Shown here piece by piece: positions 8,717 through 17,662 of a DNA stretch of 64,000 nucleotides. Both the position numbers and the translations under genes were made by a program. The stretch lies in contig NZ_FNDK01000004.1 of the NCBI RefSeq assembly GCF_900099605.1, forward strand, positions 94,300 through 158,299. Direction: 5' to 3'. A model generated the notes under the pieces. It worked only from the letters and a program-made list of their open reading frames with translations, had not been told where the DNA came from and made no database searches. Every line of letters begins with the position of its first letter. Position 1 is the first letter of the stretch. Origin of the DNA: Alteribacillus persepolensis (GTDB lineage: Bacteria; Bacillota; Bacilli; Bacillales; Marinococcaceae).

Positions 8717-9259
8717 ATGCTTAGTCTATTGATTATTGTGATATTGTTGGGGAGTTTTTTCATCGGCTTGCGCCGGGGATTTATTTTACAACTTATTCAT
8801 CTTGTCAGTTTTTTTGCCGCGCTGTTTGTTGCTTTTTTCTTTTATCGGGAGGCGGCGGAATATTTGCGATTGTGGCTCCCTCATCCGAAAGTAGAATCGG
8901 ATGGAGACGGGGTCATTTCTATGATGGTAGAGTCTTTTAACAATGAAGCCGTTTATTACGCAGGGATTTCTTTTTTCTTGCTGTTTATTATGACAAAAAT
9001 CTTGCTGCAAATGATTGGATCAATGCTGGATTTTGTTTCGCGCATTCCTGTGCTGCAAATGGTGAATAGATGGCTTGGCGGATTGTTAGGGTTTGTGGAG
9101 ACATACGTTGTGCTGGTTGTCTTTTTGATAACGGCTGCTTTAATTCCGATTGAGAATCTTCAGCAGATGCTTGAAGGTTCTTGGGTTGCGAACTTGATGA
9201 TCTATCATACTCCATTTTTGTCTGAGTGGCTGCATTCCTTATGGACAGAAGGGGTATAA
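8717..9259 (+). CDS. yshB: CvpA family membrane protein (YshB-like)
   Basis: A 180-residue integral membrane protein with about four helices (residues 2-20, 24-42, 77-100, 118-142). It has a CvpA-type N-terminus (FFIGLRRGFILQLIHL) and a PVLQMVNRWLGGLLGFVETYVV segment. CvpA proteins are linked to colicin V production in E. coli, and the Bacillus role is undefined. The ATG directly follows the zapA stop codon, so translation is probably coupled. A compact terminator follows, then polX. Confidence 0.82.
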   Translation: MLSLLIIVILLGSFFIGLRRGFILQLIHLVSFFAALFVAFFFYREAAEYLRLWLPHPKVESDGDGVISMMVESFNNEAVYYAGISFFLLFIMTKILLQMIGSMLDFVSRIPVLQMVNRWLGGLLGFVETYVVLVVFLITAALIPIENLQQMLEGSWVANLMIYHTPFLSEWLHSLWTEGV

Positions 9260-9261
9260 GG

Positions 9262-9289
9262 AAAACTTCTCATCATCGAGAAGTTTTTT
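9262..9289 (+). terminator. Terminator after cvpA
   Basis: AAAACTTCTC (9262-9271) pairs with GAGAAGTTTT (9278-9287), followed by T residues. Confidence 0.8.
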
Positions 9290-9439
9290 CGTCGGCAGGC
9301 AAGAAAAAATATACATATGGATGGCACGATGGTCTATATCGAGCCCGGCAGCTTAGACATTTGCAGGCAAGATGAGATTCAGCTGGGCAGGCAGCTCTGC
9401 TTTTGCAGCACAAGCATCTTGTTGGAAGGGGTAACCTGT

Positions 9440-11167
9440 ATGAATAAGAAAGAGCTTATTAAACATTTAGAAACGATTGCGGTGTATCTCGAGTTAAAAG
9501 GAGAAAATGCGTTTAAAATTTCTGCATACCGTAAAGCCGCACAAGCATTAGAGCAAGATGAGCGGTCCTTACGAGAAATTGATGATCCGGCGGCATTGAA
9601 TGGCATTGGAAAAGGAACGGCTGCGATTATAAAGGAATTGCGTGAGACAGGTCAATCCGAACTGTTGGAAACATTAAAACAAGAAATTCCGTCAGGACTC
9701 ATTCCTTTATTAAAGCTGCCTGGTTTAGGCGGAAAGAAACTAGCCAAACTATATCAGGAGTTAGATGTTGTAGACGCTGCTTCTTTAAAAGAGGCTTGTG
9801 AGCAAGAGCAAGTACAGCAGCTGCCTGGTTTTGGAGCAAAAACGGAACAAAAGATACTGGCAGCTGTACAAGAACAAGGAACACGCCCCGAGAGGCTGCC
9901 AATCAGTTATATGCTTGATGCGGCTCAAAAAGTGGAAACGGAATTAAATCAATTCGAAGATGTGAAACGCTATGCGAGAGCAGGCAGCTTACGACGGATG
10001 GAAGAGACGGTAAAAGATCTTGATTATATTATATCAACCGAAAAAGGAGATGCTGTACGCGCCCAATTACGAAAGCTGCCATTCATATCGGATATTGTTG
10101 CAGATGGAGAAACAAAAGTCTCTGTGGAACTTGATTTTGAATACAGTATTCAGGTAGATTTTCGCTTAGTGGAAGAAGCTGCATTTGCTACAACGCTCCA
10201 TCATTTTACGGGTTCGAAAGAACATAATGTTATGATGCGCCAACTTGCGAAGGCACAAGGTGAAAAAGTAAGTGAGTACGGGGTGGAAAAGCAAGACACG
10301 GGTGATGTGATTACATTTGAAAGCGAAGAAGGTTTTTATAACCATTTCGGCTTGCACTACATTCCGCCCGAAGCGAGAATTGGCAGAGATGAGATCAATG
10401 TGTATAAAGAGCCGTTTGAAACCGTTCAAAAAACGGATATACGCGGAGACTTGCATATGCACACGACATGGAGCGATGGGGCTGTGTCGATTCGGGAAAT
10501 GGCCGAAGAGGGGAGAAAACGCGGCTATGAGTGGATGGCTGTTACGGATCATTCCAAGTTTTTGCAAGTAGCTCACGGCCTTGATGAAGAAAGAGTGCTT
10601 CGTCAAATAGAAGAAATACGCCGCGTTAATGAATCTCTCGATGACATGGAACTGCTGGCGGGAATCGAGATGGATATCCGCCCGGATGCGGTACTTGATT
10701 TAGAAGAAAGCGTATTAAAAGAGCTTGATGTCGTGATTGCTTCTATTCATTCTTCATTTTCACAGACCGAAGAGGAAATCATGCAGCGTCTCGAGGCGGC
10801 ACTGAACAGCCCTTATGTCCATATCATCGCCCATCCTACAGGAAGGCTGATTGGAAGGCGGGAAGGTTATAAAGTGAACGTAGACTGGCTGTTAAAACGG
10901 GCAGGTGAAACACAAACAGCCGTTGAATTAAACGCGAATCCGAACCGGCTTGATCTGAATGCCGGTTGGCTGCGAAAAGCACAAGAGTACGAGACGTTTG
11001 TGACAATTAACACGGATGCCCATCACCCCGGAATGCTGGATGACATGGAGGTTGGGACGGGTATTGCTAGAAAAGCCCTCTTGAAAAAAGAACAAATCAT
11101 CAATACGAAACGGTATGAAGATCTGGCTGCTTTTCTGCATACGAAACGAGCACACTTGAAAGCGTAA
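9440..11167 (+). CDS. polX: DNA polymerase X with PHP exonuclease domain
   Basis: A 575-residue family X DNA polymerase for gap-filling base excision repair. The N-terminal 8-kDa-like domain starts MNKKELIKHLETIAVY. Helix-hairpin-helix motifs follow (LNGIGKGTAAIIKEL, LPGFGAKTEQKI), then the nucleotidyltransferase palm with the YARAGSLRRMEETVKDLDY Asp motif (DLDY). The C-terminal PHP domain has metal ligands in DLHMHTTWSDG, VTDHS, AGIEMD, HIIAHPTG and NTDAHH, giving 3'-5' exonuclease activity. ATG 9440 after GGAAGGGGT is chosen over an in-frame upstream start that would add 41 unrelated residues. Confidence 0.93.
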   Translation: MNKKELIKHLETIAVYLELKGENAFKISAYRKAAQALEQDERSLREIDDPAALNGIGKGTAAIIKELRETGQSELLETLKQEIPSGLIPLLKLPGLGGKKLAKLYQELDVVDAASLKEACEQEQVQQLPGFGAKTEQKILAAVQEQGTRPERLPISYMLDAAQKVETELNQFEDVKRYARAGSLRRMEETVKDLDYIISTEKGDAVRAQLRKLPFISDIVADGETKVSVELDFEYSIQVDFRLVEEAAFATTLHHFTGSKEHNVMMRQLAKAQGEKVSEYGVEKQDTGDVITFESEEGFYNHFGLHYIPPEARIGRDEINVYKEPFETVQKTDIRGDLHMHTTWSDGAVSIREMAEEGRKRGYEWMAVTDHSKFLQVAHGLDEERVLRQIEEIRRVNESLDDMELLAGIEMDIRPDAVLDLEESVLKELDVVIASIHSSFSQTEEEIMQRLEAALNSPYVHIIAHPTGRLIGRREGYKVNVDWLLKRAGETQTAVELNANPNRLDLNAGWLRKAQEYETFVTINTDAHHPGMLDDMEVGTGIARKALLKKEQIINTKRYEDLAAFLHTKRAHLKA

Positions 11168-11317
11168 CGGTCTGCCGGCGGGTGGAGAGTGTGATACAAG
11201 CTAGATCGGCATTGGCAGAAAAAGGAACATGATGACAGACAGGAAAGATATAGAAAGACGAAGCTTTTGTCACGAGATGCTGGCAGAAGCCAAGTTTTTT
11301 TAAAAAGGGTGAAATGG

Positions 11318-13675
11318 ATGAATGCACGAGTCAGACGTGTTTTAGAATATGACAAAATGAAAGAACAGCTAAAAGCTCATGCAGCGTCTTCGTTAGGCCG
11401 GCAAAAAATTGATGCATTGACACCATATACTGATTTAGCCGCTGCGAAAAAAGAACAAGAGCGCACATATGAAGGCACAAAAGTGCTCCGCCTAAAAGGT
11501 CAGGCGCCTTTAGGGGGGATACGGAGCATTTATGCCCACGTCAAGCGCGCCCAAATCGGCGGCATGTTACATCCTGATGAATTAATGGAGGTAGCAGATA
11601 CCATTTATGCAAGCCGCCGATTGAAGTCTTTTATTGAAACAATGGTCGAAGAAGAGGTGGAGCTGCCACTTTTGCTGGAACTAGTCAGAGAGATCGTGCC
11701 GCTGACAGATCTCGAGCGGGCCATCAAGCAATGCATTGACGATCATGGTGAGGTGATGGATGGAGCCAGTCCTGCTCTTCGAAGTGTTCGGCAGCAAATT
11801 CGAACCAGTGAAGCTGAGGTACGCTCTAAGTTAGAACAGCTGATTCGCTCGTCTGGACAGCAAAAGAAGTTATCGGATGCCATCGTGACGATTCGAAATG
11901 ACCGCTATGTGATTCCGGTAAAACAAGAATATCGAACTTCCTTTGGCGGTATTGTCCATGATCAGTCTTCTTCTGGAGCAACGCTGTTCATTGAGCCGCA
12001 ATCGGTTGTACAAATGAACAATAAATTAAGAGAAGCACGAGTGAAAGAACGCCAAGAAGTCGAAAGAATATTACAAGAGCTGTCAGCTCATGTACAAGAA
12101 CATACCGACGAACTAGTCCAAAACAGCGACTATTTGGCCGAGCTGGACTTTCTCTTTTGCAAAGCATACTACGCAAAAGCAATCGATGCCGTGCAGCCTC
12201 GTTTAAACGACGAAGGCCGGTTTCGGTTTAAACAAGCCAGACACCCTCTTATTTCACAAGAAGAAGTCGTTCCGATTGATGTGGAACTGGGAGACGATTT
12301 TTCTTCCTTAGTGATTACGGGGCCAAATACCGGCGGGAAGACGGTCACGCTAAAAACGGCGGGGCTGTTGACAATGATGGCACAGTCAGGCCTGTTCCTG
12401 CCAGTGGACGAGGATTCAGAGGCAGCGGTATTTACCGATGTGTTTGCAGATATCGGAGATGAACAGTCGATTGAACAAAATCTTAGTACATTTTCTTCCC
12501 ATATGACAAACATTGTTGATATTTTGCAGCACATTAATCATACAAGTCTTGTTTTGTTTGATGAAATTGGAGCAGGAACAGACCCGACAGAAGGAGCGGC
12601 GCTTGCTGTTTCGATTCTTGACTACGTGTACCAAACCGGTGCGAAACTGATTGCTACTACTCACTACAGTGAACTAAAAGGGTATGCTTATAATCGCGAA
12701 GGTGTAATGAATGCAAGTGTGGAATTTGATGTCGATACACTCAGTCCAACATACCGTCTGTTAATTGGTGTGCCAGGGCGCAGTAATGCGTTTGCGATTT
12801 CACGCCGTCTCGGCTTGGATGAAAACATTATCCAAAATGCCGAAAAAGAGATTGACGCAGAAAACCGACAAGTGGAAAAAATGATTACATCGTTAGATGA
12901 AAAACGCCGGGACGCTGAACAAGAAATGACGGAAGCAGCACAAATAAGAGAGCAGGCCGAAGAGCTTCATAAAGAACTGGAGCAGAGAATACAAGCGTGG
13001 AATAACCAAAAAGAAAAGTTAATGAAAGAAGCGGAAGAAAAAGCAGAAGCGGAAGTGAAAAAAGCGCAGCAGAAAGCAGAAGACATTATCCGGGATTTGC
13101 GAGATCTGCAAAAAGAAGGATACCACGTCAAAGAACACCAGTTCATTGATGCGAAAAAAGGACTAGATGAAGCGGCTCCTAAACTCACCAAACGCCAAAA
13201 ACAAATTAAAAAACAAGCGCAAAAAGCTCAGTCCTTCAGCCCTGGTGATGAAGTGCGTGTACTTAGTTTTGGCCAAAAAGGACAAGTGTTGGAAAAGGTT
13301 AACAACAAAGAATATCAGGTGCAGCTTGGTATTATGAAAGTCAATGTAAAAGCAGAGGATATGGAAAAGGTGAAGGCAGAGCCAGTGAAACAACCTTCCC
13401 GGCCGGTAACAACAGTTTCTAGAAATACTCATGTGAAGCCAGAGCTTGATTTGCGCGGCATGCGTTATGAAGAAGCGATGCATAAAGTAGAAAAGTATCT
13501 CGATGACGCAGTATTAGCAGGGTATCCGCAAGTTCATATTATTCACGGAAAAGGCACCGGAGCACTGAGAAAAGGTGTTAAAGAGCTGTTAAAAAAACAT
13601 CCTAGTGTCAATCAAACGCGCGATGGCGGGATGAATGAAGGCGGCATGGGGAATACCGTGGTGCAATTAAAGTAA
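11318..13675 (+). CDS. mutS2: Endonuclease MutS2
   Basis: A 785-residue MutS-like ATPase with a C-terminal Smr nuclease domain. In order: a helical clamp/lever region from the N-terminus, the ATPase with Walker A TGPNTGGKTVTLK, Walker B LVLFDEIGAGTDPTEG and a conserved ATTHYSELK, a long coiled coil (about 515-645, rich in Glu/Lys/Gln), and the Smr domain with LDLRGMRYEEAM and IHGKGTGALRKGV. It lacks the mismatch-recognition domain. In Bacillus MutS2 acts in recombination and ribosome rescue. ATG 11318 with AAAAAGGGTG upstream gives the same length as B. subtilis MutSB. Confidence 0.94.
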   Translation: MNARVRRVLEYDKMKEQLKAHAASSLGRQKIDALTPYTDLAAAKKEQERTYEGTKVLRLKGQAPLGGIRSIYAHVKRAQIGGMLHPDELMEVADTIYASRRLKSFIETMVEEEVELPLLLELVREIVPLTDLERAIKQCIDDHGEVMDGASPALRSVRQQIRTSEAEVRSKLEQLIRSSGQQKKLSDAIVTIRNDRYVIPVKQEYRTSFGGIVHDQSSSGATLFIEPQSVVQMNNKLREARVKERQEVERILQELSAHVQEHTDELVQNSDYLAELDFLFCKAYYAKAIDAVQPRLNDEGRFRFKQARHPLISQEEVVPIDVELGDDFSSLVITGPNTGGKTVTLKTAGLLTMMAQSGLFLPVDEDSEAAVFTDVFADIGDEQSIEQNLSTFSSHMTNIVDILQHINHTSLVLFDEIGAGTDPTEGAALAVSILDYVYQTGAKLIATTHYSELKGYAYNREGVMNASVEFDVDTLSPTYRLLIGVPGRSNAFAISRRLGLDENIIQNAEKEIDAENRQVEKMITSLDEKRRDAEQEMTEAAQIREQAEELHKELEQRIQAWNNQKEKLMKEAEEKAEAEVKKAQQKAEDIIRDLRDLQKEGYHVKEHQFIDAKKGLDEAAPKLTKRQKQIKKQAQKAQSFSPGDEVRVLSFGQKGQVLEKVNNKEYQVQLGIMKVNVKAEDMEKVKAEPVKQPSRPVTTVSRNTHVKPELDLRGMRYEEAMHKVEKYLDDAVLAGYPQVHIIHGKGTGALRKGVKELLKKHPSVNQTRDGGMNEGGMGNTVVQLK

Positions 13676-13717
13676 AAGCTGCGTGAATGAGGGTCATGGA
13701 AGGGGAAATAGGAAAAT

Positions 13718-14128
13718 ATGGAAGTGATTATGCAAAACACTTTCGCTGAGACGGCAGCGAACTTTAGTGTAGCCGTCTTGTCTTTGATTGTTTTTTTAGC
13801 AATCTTTGAAACGATTACTCCTTATAAAAATTGGGAAGAAATTAAGAATGGAAACATCGCTGTTGCCCTTGCTACAGGCGGTAAGTTATTAGGTGTAAGC
13901 AACATTCTTCGATTTTCGATTGAACATAACGATGCCATCTTAACGGTGATTTTATGGGGAGCATATGGTTTTTTTCTATTAGTGTTAAGTTATGTGATGT
14001 TTGAATTTCTAACACCGATGTTTAAAGTGGATGAAGAGCTGGCGGCGGATAATCGAGCAGTTGGTTTTATTTCGTTTATTATTTCCATAGGTTTATCATA
14101 TGTTATTGGAGCTGGAATATTGGCGTAA
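13718..14128 (+). CDS. yshE: DUF350 family membrane protein (YshE-like)
   Basis: A 136-residue protein with four predicted membrane helices (about 17-34, 48-62, 74-97, 112-134) and the conserved block YKNWEEIKNGNIAVALATGGKLLG of DUF350. The function is unknown. An internal ATG at 13730 is possible, but the upstream AGG spacing favours 13718. There is no terminator between mutS2 and this gene, so it is probably the last large gene of that transcript. Confidence 0.8.
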   Translation: MEVIMQNTFAETAANFSVAVLSLIVFLAIFETITPYKNWEEIKNGNIAVALATGGKLLGVSNILRFSIEHNDAILTVILWGAYGFFLLVLSYVMFEFLTPMFKVDEELAADNRAVGFISFIISIGLSYVIGAGILA

Positions 14129-14140
14129 GGAGCGAAAAGG

Positions 14141-14224
14141 GTGGAGAGGTTAGCTAAAATTTTAATTGCATGCTGTATCTTATTTGTTATAGCTGGAGCA
14201 GTGTATTTATTGTTTTTTGTGTAA
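14141..14224 (+). CDS. 27-residue single-helix membrane protein (unannotated small ORF)
   Basis: GTG at 14141, preceded by AAGGAG (14127-14132) with 8 nt spacing, encodes a 27-residue peptide: a short basic start (MERLAKI) and one hydrophobic helix ending in FFV. It begins 13 nt after the DUF350 stop codon and ends before the operon terminator at 14268. Its composition, ribosome site and position support a real small membrane protein; no function can be assigned. Confidence 0.5.
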   Translation: MERLAKILIACCILFVIAGAVYLLFFV

Positions 14225-14267
14225 GGCAGCTTTTCAAAGCAGCAGTGCATATATCACACAGATAGAA

Positions 14268-14298
14268 ACAGGCGGCAGGTTTTGCTGTCTGTTTTTTT
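14268..14298 (+). terminator. Terminator of the mutS2-yshE transcript
   Basis: ACAGGCGGCA (14268-14277) pairs imperfectly with TGCTGTCTGT (14283-14292), followed by a T-run. Confidence 0.72.
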
Positions 14299-14645
14299 GT
14301 TTTTTCTATAACGTTTATTAGAGTCATCATCTCCTCCCAGCCGACTCTTATCAGGTTGCTTGCGTTTTTGTGATTCTTTCATGCTCGTGCTATCTATTCA
14401 CCTTGACATTCGTAGGAGAAGCCATGTTTCGTACCCATATATATTTTTGTAAACGTTGGTGGAATTCGCTATGTTTTTTCTTTTACTTAGTCTGGCAGTT
14501 GGGGTGGAACCTCAAATATTTGAATGCGGCTGTAAAAAAAGAAGGAAAGGAAAAGAATAACACAGAAGGGATGATATGGAAACAAAAGCATAAAATAGGG
14601 TAGGCGCATAAGATGGTGAATTGTTTTTCTAAAGGAGGAAAAACC
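14299..14645 (+). other. Gene-free region upstream of lcfA
   Basis: A TTGACA occurs at 14403-14408 but has no convincing -10 at 16-18 nt. No FadR-type TGAATGA/TCATTCA palindrome is visible. The only reading frame of note lacks a ribosome site. Confidence 0.4.
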
Positions 14646-16343
14646 ATGAAACAAGAGAAAGTCTGGCTGCAGCACTATCCAAAAGGCATTCCGAAGTCCC
14701 TTCATTATGAAGAGAAATCACTGCATTCGTATTTAGAGGAAGCAGCCGCTAAACATCCTTTCAAAACAGCACTTCACTTTATGGGGAAAAACATGACCTA
14801 TCAGACCGTTTACGAAAAAGCAAGAAGACTTGCGTACCGGCTGCAGCAGCTAGGTGTAAAAAAAGGAGACCGCGTCGCCGTCATGCTTGCTAATACTCCG
14901 CAGTCTGTTATTTGTTACTACGGCGTATTAATGGCAGGAGCAGTGGTAGTACAGACTAATCCACTATATGTAGAAAAAGAAATTCAACATCAGTTAAAAG
15001 ACTCGCAAGCAAAAGTAATGATCTGCCTCGATCTGTTATTTCCTCGTGTAGAAAAAGTACGGGCACAAACGGATGTAGAACATGTCATTGTTACAAGTAT
15101 CAAAGATTATCTCCCCTTTCCAAAAAATTTCATCTATCCTCTTACACAAAAGCGAAAAAACAACTTACGCGTTCATATTGTCTATAATGAAATCACACAT
15201 CCTCTGAAAGAGATATTGTCCACAAAGGCCGGGAAACTTAAAGACTATCACATACGTCCAAAAGAAGATTTAGCTCTGCTGCAGTATACAGGCGGAACAA
15301 CAGGCAGAGCGAAAGGAGTTATGCTGACACACTATAATTTAGTAGCTAACACAAAGCAGTGCTTGACGTGGATGGAAAAAACGAAAAAAGGAAAAGAAGT
15401 ACTGCTTGCTGCGCTTCCATTTTTTCATGTCTACGGTATGACAACTGTAATGAATGTATCTGTTATGCATGACGCAAAGATGATTATCCTGCCAAAATTT
15501 GATCCCCTGCAAGTGCTAAAAGCGATTCAAAAGCATCGTGTCACGCTGTTTCCCGGAGCACCGACCATGTATGTTGGATTGGCTCACCAACCAAAATTGA
15601 AAAAATATGACTTATCATCAATCAAAGCATGTTTAAGCGGCTCAGCTCCGCTGCCATTAGAAGTACAAGAGCAATTTGAACAATTAACAAAAGGAAAGAT
15701 TGTCGAAGGATATGGGCTGACAGAAGCCTCACCAGTTGTCATATGTTCTCCAATCTGGGGAAAGCGTAAGCCAAAAAGCATCGGCTTGCCTTGGCCTGAT
15801 ACAGATGCTGCCATCCTTTCCCAAGAAACCGGCAACATCGCAGAAGCAGGTGAAATTGGCGAGATTATCGTAAAGGGGCCGCAAGTGATGAAAGGGTATT
15901 GGAGCAGAGAACAGGATACAAAAGCTGCTTTTAAAGACGGATGGTTGTTAACCGGAGACATGGGGTATATGGATGAAGACGGCTATTTTTACATTGTCGA
16001 TCGTAAAAAAGATATGATTATCGCAGGAGGTTTCAATATATATCCTAGGGAAGTAGAAGAAGTGTTGTATGAACATCCGGCTGTTCAAGAAACAGCGGTC
16101 ATTGGAGTAGCTGATCCGTACCGTGGAGAAACCGTAAAAGCATTTATTGTGTTGAAAGAACATCAACACGTAACGAAAGAGGAGTTAGAAGAGCATTGCC
16201 GGAAGTATTTAGCTGCCTATAAAGTGCCGCACCAGTTTGAATATCGAAAAGAACTGCCAAAAACAATAATAGGCAAAGTATTAAAAAGAACACTAAGCGA
16301 GGAAGAGAATGCAGCAGAAGAAAAAACAAACAAAACAATGTAA
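14646..16343 (+). CDS. lcfA: Long-chain fatty acid-CoA ligase
   Basis: A 565-residue adenylate-forming enzyme that activates fatty acids with ATP and CoA. The AMP-binding P-loop is YTGGTTGRAKGVMLTH (about 217-232). Later motifs are EGYGLTEASPVV, GWLLTGDMGYMDEDGYFYIVDRKKD (hinge and catalytic region) and the C-terminal Lys in TIIGKVLKR. ATG 14646 follows a perfect AAAGGAGG. It is the first gene of the lcfA-fadR-etfBA cluster, but its own terminator separates it from fadR here. Confidence 0.93.
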   Translation: MKQEKVWLQHYPKGIPKSLHYEEKSLHSYLEEAAAKHPFKTALHFMGKNMTYQTVYEKARRLAYRLQQLGVKKGDRVAVMLANTPQSVICYYGVLMAGAVVVQTNPLYVEKEIQHQLKDSQAKVMICLDLLFPRVEKVRAQTDVEHVIVTSIKDYLPFPKNFIYPLTQKRKNNLRVHIVYNEITHPLKEILSTKAGKLKDYHIRPKEDLALLQYTGGTTGRAKGVMLTHYNLVANTKQCLTWMEKTKKGKEVLLAALPFFHVYGMTTVMNVSVMHDAKMIILPKFDPLQVLKAIQKHRVTLFPGAPTMYVGLAHQPKLKKYDLSSIKACLSGSAPLPLEVQEQFEQLTKGKIVEGYGLTEASPVVICSPIWGKRKPKSIGLPWPDTDAAILSQETGNIAEAGEIGEIIVKGPQVMKGYWSREQDTKAAFKDGWLLTGDMGYMDEDGYFYIVDRKKDMIIAGGFNIYPREVEEVLYEHPAVQETAVIGVADPYRGETVKAFIVLKEHQHVTKEELEEHCRKYLAAYKVPHQFEYRKELPKTIIGKVLKRTLSEEENAAEEKTNKTM

Positions 16344-16379
16344 TGGAGCATAAACACATGTAATTCGTCTTTTTCCAAG

Positions 16380-16404
16380 CAGCACAATGACGTGCTGTTT
16401 TTTT
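16380..16404 (+). terminator. Terminator after lcfA
   Basis: CAGCAC (16380-16385) pairs with GTGCTG (16392-16397), followed by TTTTTTT. Confidence 0.8.
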
Positions 16405-16597
16405 ACATTGATCGAAAATATATGATTTACAAGTGCTGCCAAATGCCGCGTTTGCAAAGACCCTGCTTCAGCACCGTCACCAGCACAATAACAGGATCAG
16501 TATATTAATATGGGATAGTAATGATACAGCATTTCAAAGGTTTCAGTCCATAAATGATATGAAAACAGAAGGGAAGACAAAAATCAGCGCATGCTGC

Positions 16598-16742
16598 TTT
16601 TTTATAAGGTGAGAAAGTATAAAAGCGTGGCGTTTTCATTGTCCAGCGCAAGCACCTGCTCGCTCGAGGTTCCTTCGGTCCGTCCATGGAAAGCAAAGAT
16701 CAGCTTTCCATGTGCCGGCTTTCACGATGCTTGCGCTTTTCT
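16598..16742. repeat. Intergenic structured repeat, copy 2
   Basis: Second copy of the 8065-8230 element. It shares TTTTTTATAAGGT, GTATAAAAG, GCTCGAGGTTCCTTCGGTC and the hairpin ATGGAAAGC/GCTTTCCAT. An outer inverted repeat AGCGCAAGCA/TGCTTGCGCT closes a large stem. Like copy 1 it starts in a T-run after a small hairpin (CAGC/GCTG). No coding potential is seen. Confidence 0.75.
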
Positions 16743-16779
16743 TTGTGTACTGTTTTGTTATCTTTTTTCCACATTCATA

Positions 16780-16838
16780 TTGACAGGTATGATTGTTTCG
16801 AATACACTGAATGTATAATATGAATGAATGGTCATTCA
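16780..16838 (+). promoter_or_regulatory. fadR promoter and FadR operator
   Basis: Sigma-A promoter: -35 TTGACA (16780-16785), 17 nt, -10 TACACT (16803-16808). The palindrome TGAATGAATGGTCATTCA (16821-16838) overlaps the start of the transcript and matches the B. subtilis FadR site (TGAATGAATnnTCATTCA). Acyl-CoA should release FadR and relieve repression, so fadR and the downstream etf genes are probably autoregulated. Confidence 0.85.
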
Positions 16839-16872
16839 TTTATGGTTCATTGCTCAAGGAAGGAAGGGAACA

Positions 16873-17469
16873 ATGGGAAAAAAGAAAGGCGCAAAATATG
16901 AACAAGTCATCGAAGCAGCAATTAAAGTGATTTCCCAACACGGTTACCATAATGCAAAAGTCTCACAAATAGCCAAAGAGGCTGGTGTAGCAGATGGGAC
17001 CATCTATCTTTATTTTAAAAATAAAGATGATATTCTCATTTCTTTATTTAAAGAAAAAATGAGTGTCTTCGTTGAGATTATTCGGAACGCACTAGAAAAA
17101 CAGGAGACAATGGAAGAAAAGCTAAAAACATTGGTGACGCTTCATTTCAAGCAGCTGGCGAACAATCCTGAATACGCCGTGGTTACTCAGCTTGAACTAA
17201 GACAGTCGAGCAATGAACTTCGTTATCATATCAATGAATCATTGGTGCAGTATTTGCGTTTGATTGAAGGCATTATTAAAGAAGGCGTGGACATCGGCGC
17301 TTTTGATTCGAATTTGCATTTGAAGATTGCCCGCCAAATGATTTTTGGTGCATTGGATGAAGTGATAACAAATTGGGTGATGAACGACTGCAAGCATGAT
17401 TTAGTTGCTTGTGCAGAACCAGTTTATCACATGTTGTTGTTAGGCATTAAAACAAGGGAGAATAACTAA
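16873..17469 (+). CDS. fadR: TetR-family fatty acid degradation repressor FadR
   Basis: A 198-residue repressor. The N-terminal helix-turn-helix domain reads ISQHGYHNAKVSQIAKEAGVADGTIYLYFKNKDDIL (split here only as a motif region, about 21-56), typical TetR. The C-terminal ligand domain is of the YsiA/FadR type. It represses fatty-acid oxidation genes until long-chain acyl-CoA binds. ATG 16873 follows GGAAGGGAA and matches the B. subtilis length; an upstream frame start would overlap the operator. Confidence 0.9.
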   Translation: MGKKKGAKYEQVIEAAIKVISQHGYHNAKVSQIAKEAGVADGTIYLYFKNKDDILISLFKEKMSVFVEIIRNALEKQETMEEKLKTLVTLHFKQLANNPEYAVVTQLELRQSSNELRYHINESLVQYLRLIEGIIKEGVDIGAFDSNLHLKIARQMIFGALDEVITNWVMNDCKHDLVACAEPVYHMLLLGIKTRENN

Positions 17470-17662
17470 AATCGTATATGTTCATACCGCCCGTTTTTCA
17501 TTTTCTTATCATCCTGCCGGGCGGCAAAAAACAATTGTTAATTTTCAGAATAACTGAAACCTTCAAAACTTGGTATGTACTACATTTTTAATTTTTAGAT
17601 ACAAGGGATTGTTCTTTGGAACAATAGCTGAAAACAAGGATACTCTAGGAGGTTATAAAACA

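Noticed and set aside
9317..9439. N-terminal extension of polX
   Set aside because: The 41 extra residues are not conserved, and a proper ribosome site precedes ATG 9440.
14370..14603. 77-residue ORF upstream of lcfA
   Set aside because: No ribosome site, atypical composition and no conserved motif.
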